Assembly: GCA_963773835.1 (NCBI GenBank)
Contig: CAVZCQ010000004.1
Coordinates: 744,001-808,000 of the forward strand
Source: JOPF136 sp963773835
GTDB taxonomy: Bacteria; Acidobacteriota; Terriglobia; Acidiferrales; UBA7541
Direction: 5' to 3'
Length of the DNA: 64,000 nt
Part shown: positions 40,975 through 48,971 of the stretch, in pieces
How the letters are laid out: every line of letters begins with the position of its first letter
Numbering within the stretch: the first letter of the stretch is position 1
The notes under the pieces: model-generated
The model's input: the letters and a program-made list of their open reading frames with translations, nothing else
Told to the model about the DNA's origin: nothing
Databases searched by the model: none
Translations under genes and position numbers: made by a program

Positions 40975-41964
40975 ATGACGGAAGCGCGCCAGATGAAACT
41001 TCCTTTCGCGGCGGGAGTGTGGGCGTTTGTGTGCCTGGCCGGGGCGTTTGCGGGCATGTGGCGAGGGTATGGTGGCCCGTCTTTTGCGGTGGCGCTGGGC
41101 GCATTTGCCGCGTTGTTTGCCGTGCAGGTGGGATTTGCGGCGGAGGGGGTGACCGACCGGCTGGCTGCGGGGCTGCGGCCAGTGCGCTACGCGCTGCCGC
41201 TCGCGCCGTTCGTAGTGTACGTCGTGTATGCGTTCGGCGCGGGCGTCGCGGACGGTTGGCTGATTCTCCTGGCACTGGCGTACGCATGCGCGCCGGGGCT
41301 GCTGCTGATTACGGCGGAAGGGCGGCCGAAAGGCTGCTGGCAGGATTACGCCGCCGCGCTGTGTATCTGGCTGCCGGCGGAATTGCACCTGCTGCAAACC
41401 GCATTTCCCTACCCGGCGCGCGGCCTGTCGCACCCGCTGTGGGCGGCGTACGCCATCAGCGTCGGGCTGATCGCGTTTCTGCTGCTGCGGCGGCTGGATG
41501 GGATCGGGTATCGGGTGGCCTGGGGACGCGGCTGGAGCTTCGCCGTGCTCGTGAATCTCGGCTGGTATGCCGTGCTGGCAATCGTCGTGGGGCAGTGGAT
41601 TGGATTCATTCGCTTCGCCCCGTCGTGGGAGCGGGCGCGCGCGCTGCCGCTAACGGCGCTGGGGATACTGGTGTTCAATGCGTGGCCGGAGGAGTTTTTG
41701 TTCCGCGGGCTGATTCAGAATCTGCTGTCCACTACGCTGCGCGGAGAGGTGGCGGGGCTGCTGGCGGCATCGGTGATATTTGGGCTGGCGCATTTGAATA
41801 ATGGCGGGTTCCCGAACTGGCGGTACGCGCTGCTGGCAACGTTTGCGGGTCTCGCCTACGGGTCGGCATGGAGGAAGACGCGATCGATTTTCGCGTCCGC
41901 GCTAGTGCACGCGGGCGTGAATACGCTGTGGTTCGCCCTCTTTCCGAGTATTCCGCGCGGCTGA
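40975..41964 (+). CDS. CPBP-family intramembrane metalloprotease
   Basis: 329 aa, 8-9 membrane helices. CPBP motifs in order: EE with an Arg four residues later (EEFLFRG, Glu239-Glu240, Arg244), FGLAHLNNGG with His, and LVHAGVNTLW (HxxxN). These residues form the metal site of Rce1/CAAX-type proteases. In bacteria the family is linked to bacteriocin immunity or membrane-protein processing; the target here is unknown. Divergent from the acyltransferase. Confidence 0.9.
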   Translation: MTEARQMKLPFAAGVWAFVCLAGAFAGMWRGYGGPSFAVALGAFAALFAVQVGFAAEGVTDRLAAGLRPVRYALPLAPFVVYVVYAFGAGVADGWLILLALAYACAPGLLLITAEGRPKGCWQDYAAALCIWLPAELHLLQTAFPYPARGLSHPLWAAYAISVGLIAFLLLRRLDGIGYRVAWGRGWSFAVLVNLGWYAVLAIVVGQWIGFIRFAPSWERARALPLTALGILVFNAWPEEFLFRGLIQNLLSTTLRGEVAGLLAASVIFGLAHLNNGGFPNWRYALLATFAGLAYGSAWRKTRSIFASALVHAGVNTLWFALFPSIPRG

Positions 41965-41966
41965 AG

Positions 41967-42755
41967 CTAGCGGACCACTCCAGCCATGGGGCTGGATGCC
42001 GACGCGTAGAGCCGTTTCGCCATGCGGCCGGCCAGATACGCTTTGCGGCCGGCACTGACTGCCTCGCGCATCGCTTCCGCCATCAGCACGGCGTCCTGGG
42101 CTTCGGCGATGGCAGTGTTCATCAGGACACCATCGGCGCCGAGTTCCATGGCCAGCGCGGCATCCGACGCGGTGCCGACGCCCGCGTCCACAATCATGGG
42201 GACCTCGGTGATGCGCTCGCGGAGGATGCGCAGAGCCGTCTCGTTTTGAATGCCGAGGCCGGAGCCGATGGGCGCGGCGAGCGGCATGACGGCGGCAGCG
42301 CCAGCGTCAATCAGTTTGCGAGCCACCACAAGGTCGTCGTTCGTGTAGGGCAGGACGACGAATCCTTCCTTCACGAGGACGCGGGTGGCCTCGAGGAGTT
42401 GCTCGGTGTCGGGAAAGAGGGTTTGCTGGTCGCCGATCACTTCCAGCTTCACCCAGTTGGAGAGGCCCGCCTCTCGCCCCAGCCGCGCCGTGCGGATGGC
42501 CTCGTCCGCCGTATAGCACGCCGCCGTGTTCGGCAGGATGAAGATTTTTTCGCGGTCGATGTAATCCAGCAGAGACTCCTTCGACCGGTCGGTGAGATTG
42601 ACGCGGCGGACCGCTACGGTGACCATCTCGGCGCCGGAGGTGGCGTGGGCGCGGGCCATTTCCTGAAAGCTGCGGTATTTGCCGGTGCCGACGATCAGGC
42701 GCGATTGGAATGCGCGGCCGGCAATTACCAAAGAACTGTCCAAAGATTCGCTCAT
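41967..42755 (-). CDS. thiG: Thiazole synthase
   Basis: 262 aa from ATG 42755 (GGGAGAT upstream). Builds the thiazole ring of thiamine from DXP, dehydroglycine and ThiS thiocarboxylate. FQSRLIVGTGKYRSF, the Schiff-base Lys103 in NWVKLEVIGD, PIGSGLGIQN and VDAGVGTASDAALAMELGADGVL (phosphate-binding GxGT...ADGVL) are all present. No thiS, thiH or thiF is adjacent. Its stop is 2 bp from the CPBP gene stop on the other strand. Confidence 0.96.
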   Translation of the reverse strand: MSESLDSSLVIAGRAFQSRLIVGTGKYRSFQEMARAHATSGAEMVTVAVRRVNLTDRSKESLLDYIDREKIFILPNTAACYTADEAIRTARLGREAGLSNWVKLEVIGDQQTLFPDTEQLLEATRVLVKEGFVVLPYTNDDLVVARKLIDAGAAAVMPLAAPIGSGLGIQNETALRILRERITEVPMIVDAGVGTASDAALAMELGADGVLMNTAIAEAQDAVLMAEAMREAVSAGRKAYLAGRMAKRLYASASSPMAGVVR

Positions 42756-42897
42756 GGTTCCATCTCCCGCGGGTATTCTACAGCGGGTGGCGACGCGGCG
42801 CGAATTCGGGAACAGGCGGGGCGGGCTCGCCGCGGGAAAGGCGAGAGGCGCCTGGGAGACGGCGCCTCTCGCACTCAAAGGCCTTCGGGCTGCCCTT

Positions 42898-44784
42898 TCA
42901 GTGGGGAGTGGGGTGGGGCTCGGAGACTCCGGCGTAGAGACGGTCGATGGCTTCCGCGTAGCGCTCTTCGATTTTGCGGCGGCGGAGCTTCAGCGTGTAG
43001 GTCATTTCGCCGTTCGCGAACGTGAAATCTTCGGGGAGAAGAGCGAACCGTTTAATTTTCTCGTACTGGGCCATTTCGGCGCACAGCCGCTCGATTTCCG
43101 ATTCGATGAGCCCTTGCGTCCACGGGTTCGCCACCAGTTCGGCAGGCCTGGAGAACGAGATGCCGGCCTTTCGCGCCTCGGCTTCGACGTTGGGCAGGTT
43201 GAGCACGATGAGCGCGGAGACGAATTTCCTGCGGTCGCCTACGAGTATGGCGTTGGTGATGAATGGCGAGGTTTTCAGCAGGTTCTCGATGGGCTGCGGG
43301 GCCACGAATTTTCCGCCCGCGGTTTTCAGCAGGTCCTTCTTGCGGTCGGTGATGAGCAGGTAGCCGTCCGCGTCCAGATGGCCGATATCGCCGGTGCGGA
43401 ACCATCCGTCGGGGGAGAGTACTTCGCGGGTGGCTTCCGGCCGGTTGTAGTAGCCGACCATGACGGACGGCCCGCGGACTTCGATTTCGCCGTCCGGTGC
43501 GATTCGCACCTCGACGTTGGGGATGGGTTTACCGGACGTGCCGTTTTTGTACACGGCCGGCCAGTTCGACGAGACGATGGGAGCGGTCTCCGTCAGCCCG
43601 TATCCTTGATAGACGGGCAGGCCGACGCTCCAGAAAAATTCGGCCAGTTCGGTGGAGAGCGGCCCGCCCCCGGAGATGAACGAGCGGAAGCGTCCACCCA
43701 CACCGGCGCGGAATTTCGAGTAGACGAGCGCATCGGCCACGGTCCAGGCCAGGCGCACGCCGAGCGGGACCGGTCGGCCATAGGCCTTCCAGGGCGTGGC
43801 GCGGACGGCTGTGGCGATGGCCCAATCGAAGACGCGGCGGCGGAAACCGGTATTCGCATGGCCGCGCTCGATGATATTGGCGTAAATCTTCTCGAAGAAC
43901 CGCGGGACGGCGGCGGCGACTGCCGGGCGGAGTTCGAGCAACGCCCGCGGCACGTCCTCCATGCGCTCGACGTAGGCGATGGTCATGCCTTCGAACAGGT
44001 ACATGTAATCCACGGTGCGTTCGTAGATGTGGGCGAGTGGGAGAAAGCTCAGGCCGATTTCCGAGGGGCGAAAATCCGTCTTCGGGCAGGCGTCGGAGGC
44101 ATTGGAGCTGAGATTGCGATGCGTGAGCATCACGCCTTTGGGCTCGCCGGTGGTGCCGGAGGTGTAGATGATGGTGGCGAGCTGATCGAGGGTCACCTGC
44201 GCAGCGCGGCGGCGGTATTCGGCAATTTCGGCATCGCCGCAGGCGGAGACTACGGAGTCGAACCAGAGTGGGTCACCGTAGTCGCAGGCGGAGCGGTCGC
44301 CGGGTTTGCCGCCGATGGGTGCGAGGATGACGCGTTCGACGGTGTTCAGCCGGCCGTGCAGGGCGCCCACCTGGCGGGCCTGGTCGTCGCCGGCAACGAA
44401 CAGCACCTTTGCGCCGGAATCGTTCAGGATGTAGGCCATGCGTTCGGCGGACTCGTGGAAATAGATGGGCACGACAGCGGCGCCGAGACCGGTGATGGCG
44501 AAATCGGCGGTGTGCCATTCGGGAGAATTGGGAGCGAAGAGGCCGACGCGGTCGCCGGAATGCACGCCGATGCGCTCGAGCGTGGAAGAAAGGCACGCAA
44601 CGCGGCGGAGGAATTCGTGGGAGGAGATGGGCTGCCAGCCGGAATCGGTGCGATAGAGCTGCACGCGGTCGGAGGGATGCGCGTCGAGCGATTGGAGCAG
44701 GCGCTGGGGCAGGGGGAGATAGTCGGCCACACATTCACTGTATCGCGCTTCGCCATCACGCGTAAACGAAACGGAACTGTGCAT
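42898..44784 (-). CDS. Long-chain fatty acid-CoA ligase (AMP-forming)
   Basis: 628 aa. ANL-superfamily enzyme. P-loop TIIYTSGTTGEPKGVMLTHRNL, long-chain ACS region RFFEKIYANIIE, YGLTETAPIV, GWFRTGDIGHLDADGYLLITDRKKDLLKTAGGKFVAPQPIEN. The RFFEKIY plus LKTAGGKFV pattern is that of the FadD15/FAA long-chain type. C-terminal Lys in MTYTLKLRRRKI is the adenylation Lys. Activates fatty acids to acyl-CoA. Alone in its transcript. Confidence 0.95.
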   Translation of the reverse strand: MHSSVSFTRDGEARYSECVADYLPLPQRLLQSLDAHPSDRVQLYRTDSGWQPISSHEFLRRVACLSSTLERIGVHSGDRVGLFAPNSPEWHTADFAITGLGAAVVPIYFHESAERMAYILNDSGAKVLFVAGDDQARQVGALHGRLNTVERVILAPIGGKPGDRSACDYGDPLWFDSVVSACGDAEIAEYRRRAAQVTLDQLATIIYTSGTTGEPKGVMLTHRNLSSNASDACPKTDFRPSEIGLSFLPLAHIYERTVDYMYLFEGMTIAYVERMEDVPRALLELRPAVAAAVPRFFEKIYANIIERGHANTGFRRRVFDWAIATAVRATPWKAYGRPVPLGVRLAWTVADALVYSKFRAGVGGRFRSFISGGGPLSTELAEFFWSVGLPVYQGYGLTETAPIVSSNWPAVYKNGTSGKPIPNVEVRIAPDGEIEVRGPSVMVGYYNRPEATREVLSPDGWFRTGDIGHLDADGYLLITDRKKDLLKTAGGKFVAPQPIENLLKTSPFITNAILVGDRRKFVSALIVLNLPNVEAEARKAGISFSRPAELVANPWTQGLIESEIERLCAEMAQYEKIKRFALLPEDFTFANGEMTYTLKLRRRKIEERYAEAIDRLYAGVSEPHPTPH

Positions 44785-44804
44785 GCCATAATGAGCGGCT
44801 GATT

Positions 44805-45185
44805 ATGGATCAGATAATCGACACCGTTTTCTTCGGTCTCATCGGGATCAGCCCATTCTGCGTTCCCCCGATAATGATATGGGGCTGGTATCGCTGGTGG
44901 AAGGGCCGGACTACAGGAACGGCGGGGCAGTTGGTATCGTTTACTGGCTTTGTGATCTCGACTGCGTCCGTCCTGCTCGCGGTCGGTCTTTACATGCGCC
45001 CTTCCGACACCGGATCCTCTGACCAGGTTTTCGAGCTAATCACATCCTTCGGAATGCACGTGGCCCTCGCAGGCATCCCGTTCACAGTTGTTGGCACGGG
45101 CTGGCCGGGCTCGCTACGTTGGCACGCGCTCGCCTGTTCTTTGCTTATACCGTTCTACTGGTTGGGTGCAGGAATGGATATCTAA
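44805..45185 (+). CDS. Small hypothetical membrane protein
   Basis: 126 aa with about four membrane helices (TVFFGLIGISPFCVPPIMIWG; LVSFTGFVISTASVLLAVGL; FGMHVALAGIPFTVVGT; LACSLLIPFYWLGAGM) and short polar links. No conserved motif. Lower GC than neighbours. Starts 20 bp from the acyl-CoA ligase start (divergent). Function unknown. Confidence 0.6.
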   Translation: MDQIIDTVFFGLIGISPFCVPPIMIWGWYRWWKGRTTGTAGQLVSFTGFVISTASVLLAVGLYMRPSDTGSSDQVFELITSFGMHVALAGIPFTVVGTGWPGSLRWHALACSLLIPFYWLGAGMDI

Positions 45186-45287
45186 AGCCTCGCGAATGTC
45201 GCACCGAATCGTAATCCTCTCCAAACGCTCCCGTGGGTTCCTTTCCAACGGCCCTGGGGTAAACTCGTGCATGGTGGAGCTTTCCTC

Positions 45288-46958
45288 ATGACGACGCTTA
45301 CTGGAACACCGGCACATACTGCGATTCGAGCGCCGCGCGGCACTGCTATTTCCTGCAAAGGCTGGCAGCAGGAAGCGGCGCTGCGGATGCTGATGAACAA
45401 CCTGGACCCGGAAGTCGCGGAGCGGCCGGACGACCTGGTGGTTTACGGCGGCGCGGGAAAGGCGGCGCGGAACTGGGCCTGCTACGAAGCCATCGTGAAA
45501 TCGCTGCGCGAACTGGAAAACGATGAGACGCTGCTGGTGCAGTCCGGCAAACCTGTGGGAATTTTTCGCACCCATCCGTGGTCGCCGCGCGTGCTGATTG
45601 CCAACGCCAACCTGGTGGGCCATTGGAACGACTGGGAGCATTTTGGCGAGCTGGAACGGGCGGGGCTGACGATGTACGGGCAAATGACTGCCGGAAGCTG
45701 GATTTACATCGGGACGCAGGGAATTTTGCAGGGCACTTATGAAACGTTTGCAGCCGCGGCGCGAAAGCATTTTGGCGGGGATCTGGCCGGACGGCTGGTG
45801 GTGACGGGCGGAATGGGCGGAATGGGCGGGGCGCAGCCGCTGGCAGCGACGATGAACGGCGCCGCGTTCCTGGGGATTGACGTGGACCCGGAGCGGATCA
45901 AACGCCGCGTCAAAACCGGCTATTGCGACGTGATGGTGAACGACCTGGACGAGGCGCTGCGCATCCTGAAAAACGCGGTGCGCAAACGCGAGGCGGCGTC
46001 GGTGGGGCTTGTGGGAAATTGCGCCGACCTGGTGCCCGAACTGGCGCGACGCGGCGTGGTGCCGGACCTGCTCACCGATCAGACCAGCGCGCACGACCCC
46101 GTGGGCGGCTACATCCCGCAGGGACTCTCCATCGAGCAGGCCGCGGAGTTGCGCCGGCAAGACGCCGCGGAATATCGCCGGCGCGCGATGGCTTCGATTG
46201 CGGTGCACGTCCAGGGAATGCTGGAGCTGATGCGGCTGGGCGCGGTGACGTTCGATTACGGCAACAACATCCGTACGATGGCGTACGAGCAGGGCGTGAA
46301 GGATGCGTATGCGTTTCCCGGATTTGTGCTCGCCTACATCCGGCCGCTGTTCTGCGAGGGGCGCGGGCCATTCCGGTGGGCGGCGCTTTCGGGCGAGGCT
46401 TCCGACATCCATCGCACGGACGAACTGGTGCTGCAACTGTTTCCGCAGGACCAGTCGCTGGCGCGCTGGATCCGGCTGGCGCAGAAACGGGTGAAATTCC
46501 AGGGGCTGCCATCGCGGATTTGCTGGCTGGGCTACGGCGAGCGCGACAAATTCGGGCTTGCGCTAAACGAGTTGGTGGCGCGCGGAGAACTGAAAGCGCC
46601 GGTGGTGATGGGCCGCGACCACCTGGACTGTGGCTCGGTGGCTTCGCCGTACCGCGAAACGGAAAAAATGAAGGACGGATCGGATGCCATTGCCGACTGG
46701 CCGCTGCTGAATGCGCTGCTAAATACGGCGAGCGGCGCGTCGTGGGTTTCCATTCACAACGGCGGAGGAGTGGGCATCGGCTATTCGCTGCACGCGGGAC
46801 AGGTGACGGTGGCGGATGGAACGAAGGAAATGGCGGCGCGGATCGAACGCGTGCTGACGAATGATCCGGGGATTGGAGTGGCGCGGCATGCGGATGCGGG
46901 GTACGAGGAGGCGCGTACCTGCGCCACGGACCGAGGCATCAAAATCCCGATGCGGTAG
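45288..46958 (+). CDS. hutU: Urocanate hydratase
   Basis: 556 aa from ATG 45288 (GGAG 8-9 nt before; an ATG seven codons earlier is also in frame). Second step of histidine breakdown: urocanate to imidazolone propionate, with NAD+ as an electrophile. CKGWQQEAALRMLMNNLDPEVAERP at the start, NAD loop VTGGMGGMGGAQPLAATM, TSAHDPVGGYIP, FDYGNNIRTMAYEQG, and FVLAYIRPLFCEGRGPFRW with the conserved Cys. HNGGGVGIGYS ends the fold. hutI and ftcD are 4-8 kb downstream; hutH is not in this window. Confidence 0.97.
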   Translation: MTTLTGTPAHTAIRAPRGTAISCKGWQQEAALRMLMNNLDPEVAERPDDLVVYGGAGKAARNWACYEAIVKSLRELENDETLLVQSGKPVGIFRTHPWSPRVLIANANLVGHWNDWEHFGELERAGLTMYGQMTAGSWIYIGTQGILQGTYETFAAAARKHFGGDLAGRLVVTGGMGGMGGAQPLAATMNGAAFLGIDVDPERIKRRVKTGYCDVMVNDLDEALRILKNAVRKREAASVGLVGNCADLVPELARRGVVPDLLTDQTSAHDPVGGYIPQGLSIEQAAELRRQDAAEYRRRAMASIAVHVQGMLELMRLGAVTFDYGNNIRTMAYEQGVKDAYAFPGFVLAYIRPLFCEGRGPFRWAALSGEASDIHRTDELVLQLFPQDQSLARWIRLAQKRVKFQGLPSRICWLGYGERDKFGLALNELVARGELKAPVVMGRDHLDCGSVASPYRETEKMKDGSDAIADWPLLNALLNTASGASWVSIHNGGGVGIGYSLHAGQVTVADGTKEMAARIERVLTNDPGIGVARHADAGYEEARTCATDRGIKIPMR

Positions 46959-47031
46959 GAAAAGAAGAGGGGAAAGACAGGAGTAACGCAGAGGACGCAG
47001 AGGATCCGCGGAGAGCGCAGAGAGGACCGCC

Positions 47032-47934
47032 ATGTACGTCATTACAGGAGCGACGGGGAATACTGGAAAAATCATCGCGGAGAAATTGCTGGCCGCGGGG
47101 CAGAAGGTGCGCGTCATCGGCCGGAGCGCGGAGAAATTGCAGCCGCTGGTAGCGAATGGTGCGGAGGCATTCGTAGGCTCGGTGGACGACGCGGAGGCGA
47201 TGGCGCGCGCGTTTACCGGGGCGCGCGCCGTGTTCGCCATGATTCCTCCGGACATGAAGACGAAGGATTTCCGCGCGGACCAGGAACGCATCTCGGATGC
47301 GCTGGCCGCGGCCATCGAGAAGGCGGGAGTGACACACGTGGTGTTGCTCTCCAGTTCCGGAGCGGACAAACCGGAGAAGACGGGCCCGATCGTGGGTCTG
47401 CACAATTTCGAAGAAAAACTGAACAAAATCGGAGCGCTCCACGCGCTCTACCTGCGGCCAGGATATTTCATGGAGAACCTGCTGCCGCAGATCGGCGTGG
47501 TGCGTTCGATGGGGATGATGGCAGGACCATTGAAAGCGGACGTGGCGCTGCCGATGATTGCCACGCGGGATATTGTGGAATATGCGGCGGGAGCGCTCGG
47601 GGCATTGAATTTCTCGGGGAAGAAGACGCGCGAGCTGCTGGGACCGCGGGACGTGACCATGAAGCAGGCGGCGGCCATCGTGGGGGCGGCGATCGGGAAG
47701 CCGAATCTTTCCTACACGCACGCGCCGGCGATGATGCTGAAGCCTGCCATGGTGGCCATGGGCATTTCCGCCAGCATGGTGGACCTGATCCTGGAAATGG
47801 CGGAGGCGTTCAATTCGGGCTATGCGAAGGCGCTGGAAACCCGCGGGCCGGAAAACACCACGCCAACGACGCTCGAATGGTTCGCCGAAAACGTCTTTGC
47901 TCCTGCATTCCAGGGAAAGGCGGCGGGCGCGTAG
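47032..47934 (+). CDS. NmrA-like NAD(P)-binding protein
   Basis: 300 aa. Rossmann start MYVITGATGNTGKIIAEKLLAAGQKVRVIGR, then RAVFAMIPPDMKTKDF and THVVLLSSSGADKPEKTGPI. NmrA-type/atypical SDR proteins act as NAD(P) sensors or quinone reductases; the catalytic Tyr-Lys of classical SDRs is missing. The start ATG has an unusual upstream context with repeated GAG/CAGAGG triplets (ACGCAGAGGACGCAGAGG). Followed 27 bp later by a DUF302 gene, suggesting cotranscription. Confidence 0.85.
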   Translation: MYVITGATGNTGKIIAEKLLAAGQKVRVIGRSAEKLQPLVANGAEAFVGSVDDAEAMARAFTGARAVFAMIPPDMKTKDFRADQERISDALAAAIEKAGVTHVVLLSSSGADKPEKTGPIVGLHNFEEKLNKIGALHALYLRPGYFMENLLPQIGVVRSMGMMAGPLKADVALPMIATRDIVEYAAGALGALNFSGKKTRELLGPRDVTMKQAAAIVGAAIGKPNLSYTHAPAMMLKPAMVAMGISASMVDLILEMAEAFNSGYAKALETRGPENTTPTTLEWFAENVFAPAFQGKAAGA

Positions 47935-47961
47935 AACGCCGCGGCACAAAGGAGAGACTAC

Positions 47962-48357
47962 ATGGCGGCGGTGCCCGAGAACGGAATGGCGCATCTGGCG
48001 AGCCCCCGATCGGTGCCGGAGACGCTCGCGAAGCTCGAATCCATCCTGAAGGCGCGCGGGGTGACGGTGTTTGCGCGCGTGGACCACAGCGGCGAGGCCG
48101 AGAAAGTCGGGTTGAAGATGCATCCGACGCAACTGCTGATTTTCGGGAGCCCAAAGGGCGGCACGCCGGTGATGGTGGCTGCACCCACGGTGGCGATTGA
48201 TCTGCCGCTGAAGGCGCTGGCGTGGGAGGACGCGGACGGGCGCGTGTGGCTCTCCTGCAACTCGGCCGAGTATCTGAAAACGCGGCACAACATTCCCGAC
48301 GAGCTGGTGAAAAACATTGCCGTCATCGGCCCGTTGCTCGAAGAAGCCGTAAAATAG
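47962..48357 (+). CDS. DUF302 protein
   Basis: 131 aa, AAAGGAGAG before the ATG. DUF302 core: SVPETLAKLESILKARGVTVFARVDHSGEAEKVGLKMHPTQLLIFGSPKGGTPVMVAAPTVAIDLPLKALAWEDADGRVWLSCN. Small alpha/beta proteins of unknown function, often near redox or stress genes. Downstream of the NmrA-like gene. Confidence 0.9.
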   Translation: MAAVPENGMAHLASPRSVPETLAKLESILKARGVTVFARVDHSGEAEKVGLKMHPTQLLIFGSPKGGTPVMVAAPTVAIDLPLKALAWEDADGRVWLSCNSAEYLKTRHNIPDELVKNIAVIGPLLEEAVK

Positions 48358-48400
48358 GGGCTCGCGGCGGCCCGCACGCACGTGCCGCGGCCGAGAGTTC

Positions 48401-48814
48401 ATGCCACAACCACCAGCCACGGAGGAACGTGCGGGGACGAGCGCGAGGCCGGACCGCGCGAGCGATCACCTCGCGAATGAGCGCACGTTTCTGGCCTGGC
48501 TCCGAACCGGGCTCGCGATTGTGGTGTTCGGGTTCGCCATCGGGCGATTTGCGATCGCCGTGCGGCAGTTCATGCAGTGGCAGGGCCGCACCGTGGCGGG
48601 CGGCGGATTCTCCGTGTGGTTCGGCACGGGGGCGATGGTGGCAGGAGTGGCGCTGACGCTGGCGGGGCTGGTGCGTTATCGCCGCACGCGGGCGATGATC
48701 GAGCGCGGAGGATTCGAGCCTGCGGGATTCGTGGTGGATCTGGTGGCAGTTCTAACTGCTGTGTTTGGCCTGGCCCTGGCGGCGTACCTGATCTACATCG
48801 AAGTGCGGCTGTAG
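48401..48814 (+). CDS. DUF202 (YidH-type) membrane protein
   Basis: 137 aa. Diagnostic DHLANERTFLAWLRTGLAIV at the first of three membrane helices, followed by FGTGAMVAGVALTLAGLVRYRRTRAMIERGGFEP and VVDLVAVLTAVFGLALAAYLIYIE. Function unknown; related to YidH/YidG. Forms the end of a NmrA-DUF302-DUF202 run on this strand, 43 bp after the DUF302 gene. Confidence 0.88.
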   Translation: MPQPPATEERAGTSARPDRASDHLANERTFLAWLRTGLAIVVFGFAIGRFAIAVRQFMQWQGRTVAGGGFSVWFGTGAMVAGVALTLAGLVRYRRTRAMIERGGFEPAGFVVDLVAVLTAVFGLALAAYLIYIEVRL

Positions 48815-48887
48815 TGCTGCGGCGCACAGGCGCGCCGCACCTGTCCGAGGAAGCGTGTCCCTGCCCCAACCGGAGAAGGGGCACCTC

Positions 48888-48940
48888 AGCGGCTAAAGCC
48901 GCTCACTCCCGTGGCGCATGCGGCACGGTTGAAACCGTGC
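48888..48940. repeat. Paired hairpin repeat, second copy
   Basis: Hairpins AGCGGCT-AA-AGCCGCT (48888-48903) and GCACGGTT-GA-AACCGTGC (48923-48940). Same cores and spacing as 37389-37440 with compensatory arm changes. Lies between convergent genes. Confidence 0.8.
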
Positions 48941-48971
48941 CCTGACGTGCTCAGGGCGGGCGGTGGAAGGG

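Noticed and set aside
42679..44802. 707-codon plus-strand frame opposite the acyl-CoA ligase.
   Set aside because: The minus strand encodes a complete ligase with all motifs; the antisense frame is a product of high GC and codon bias.
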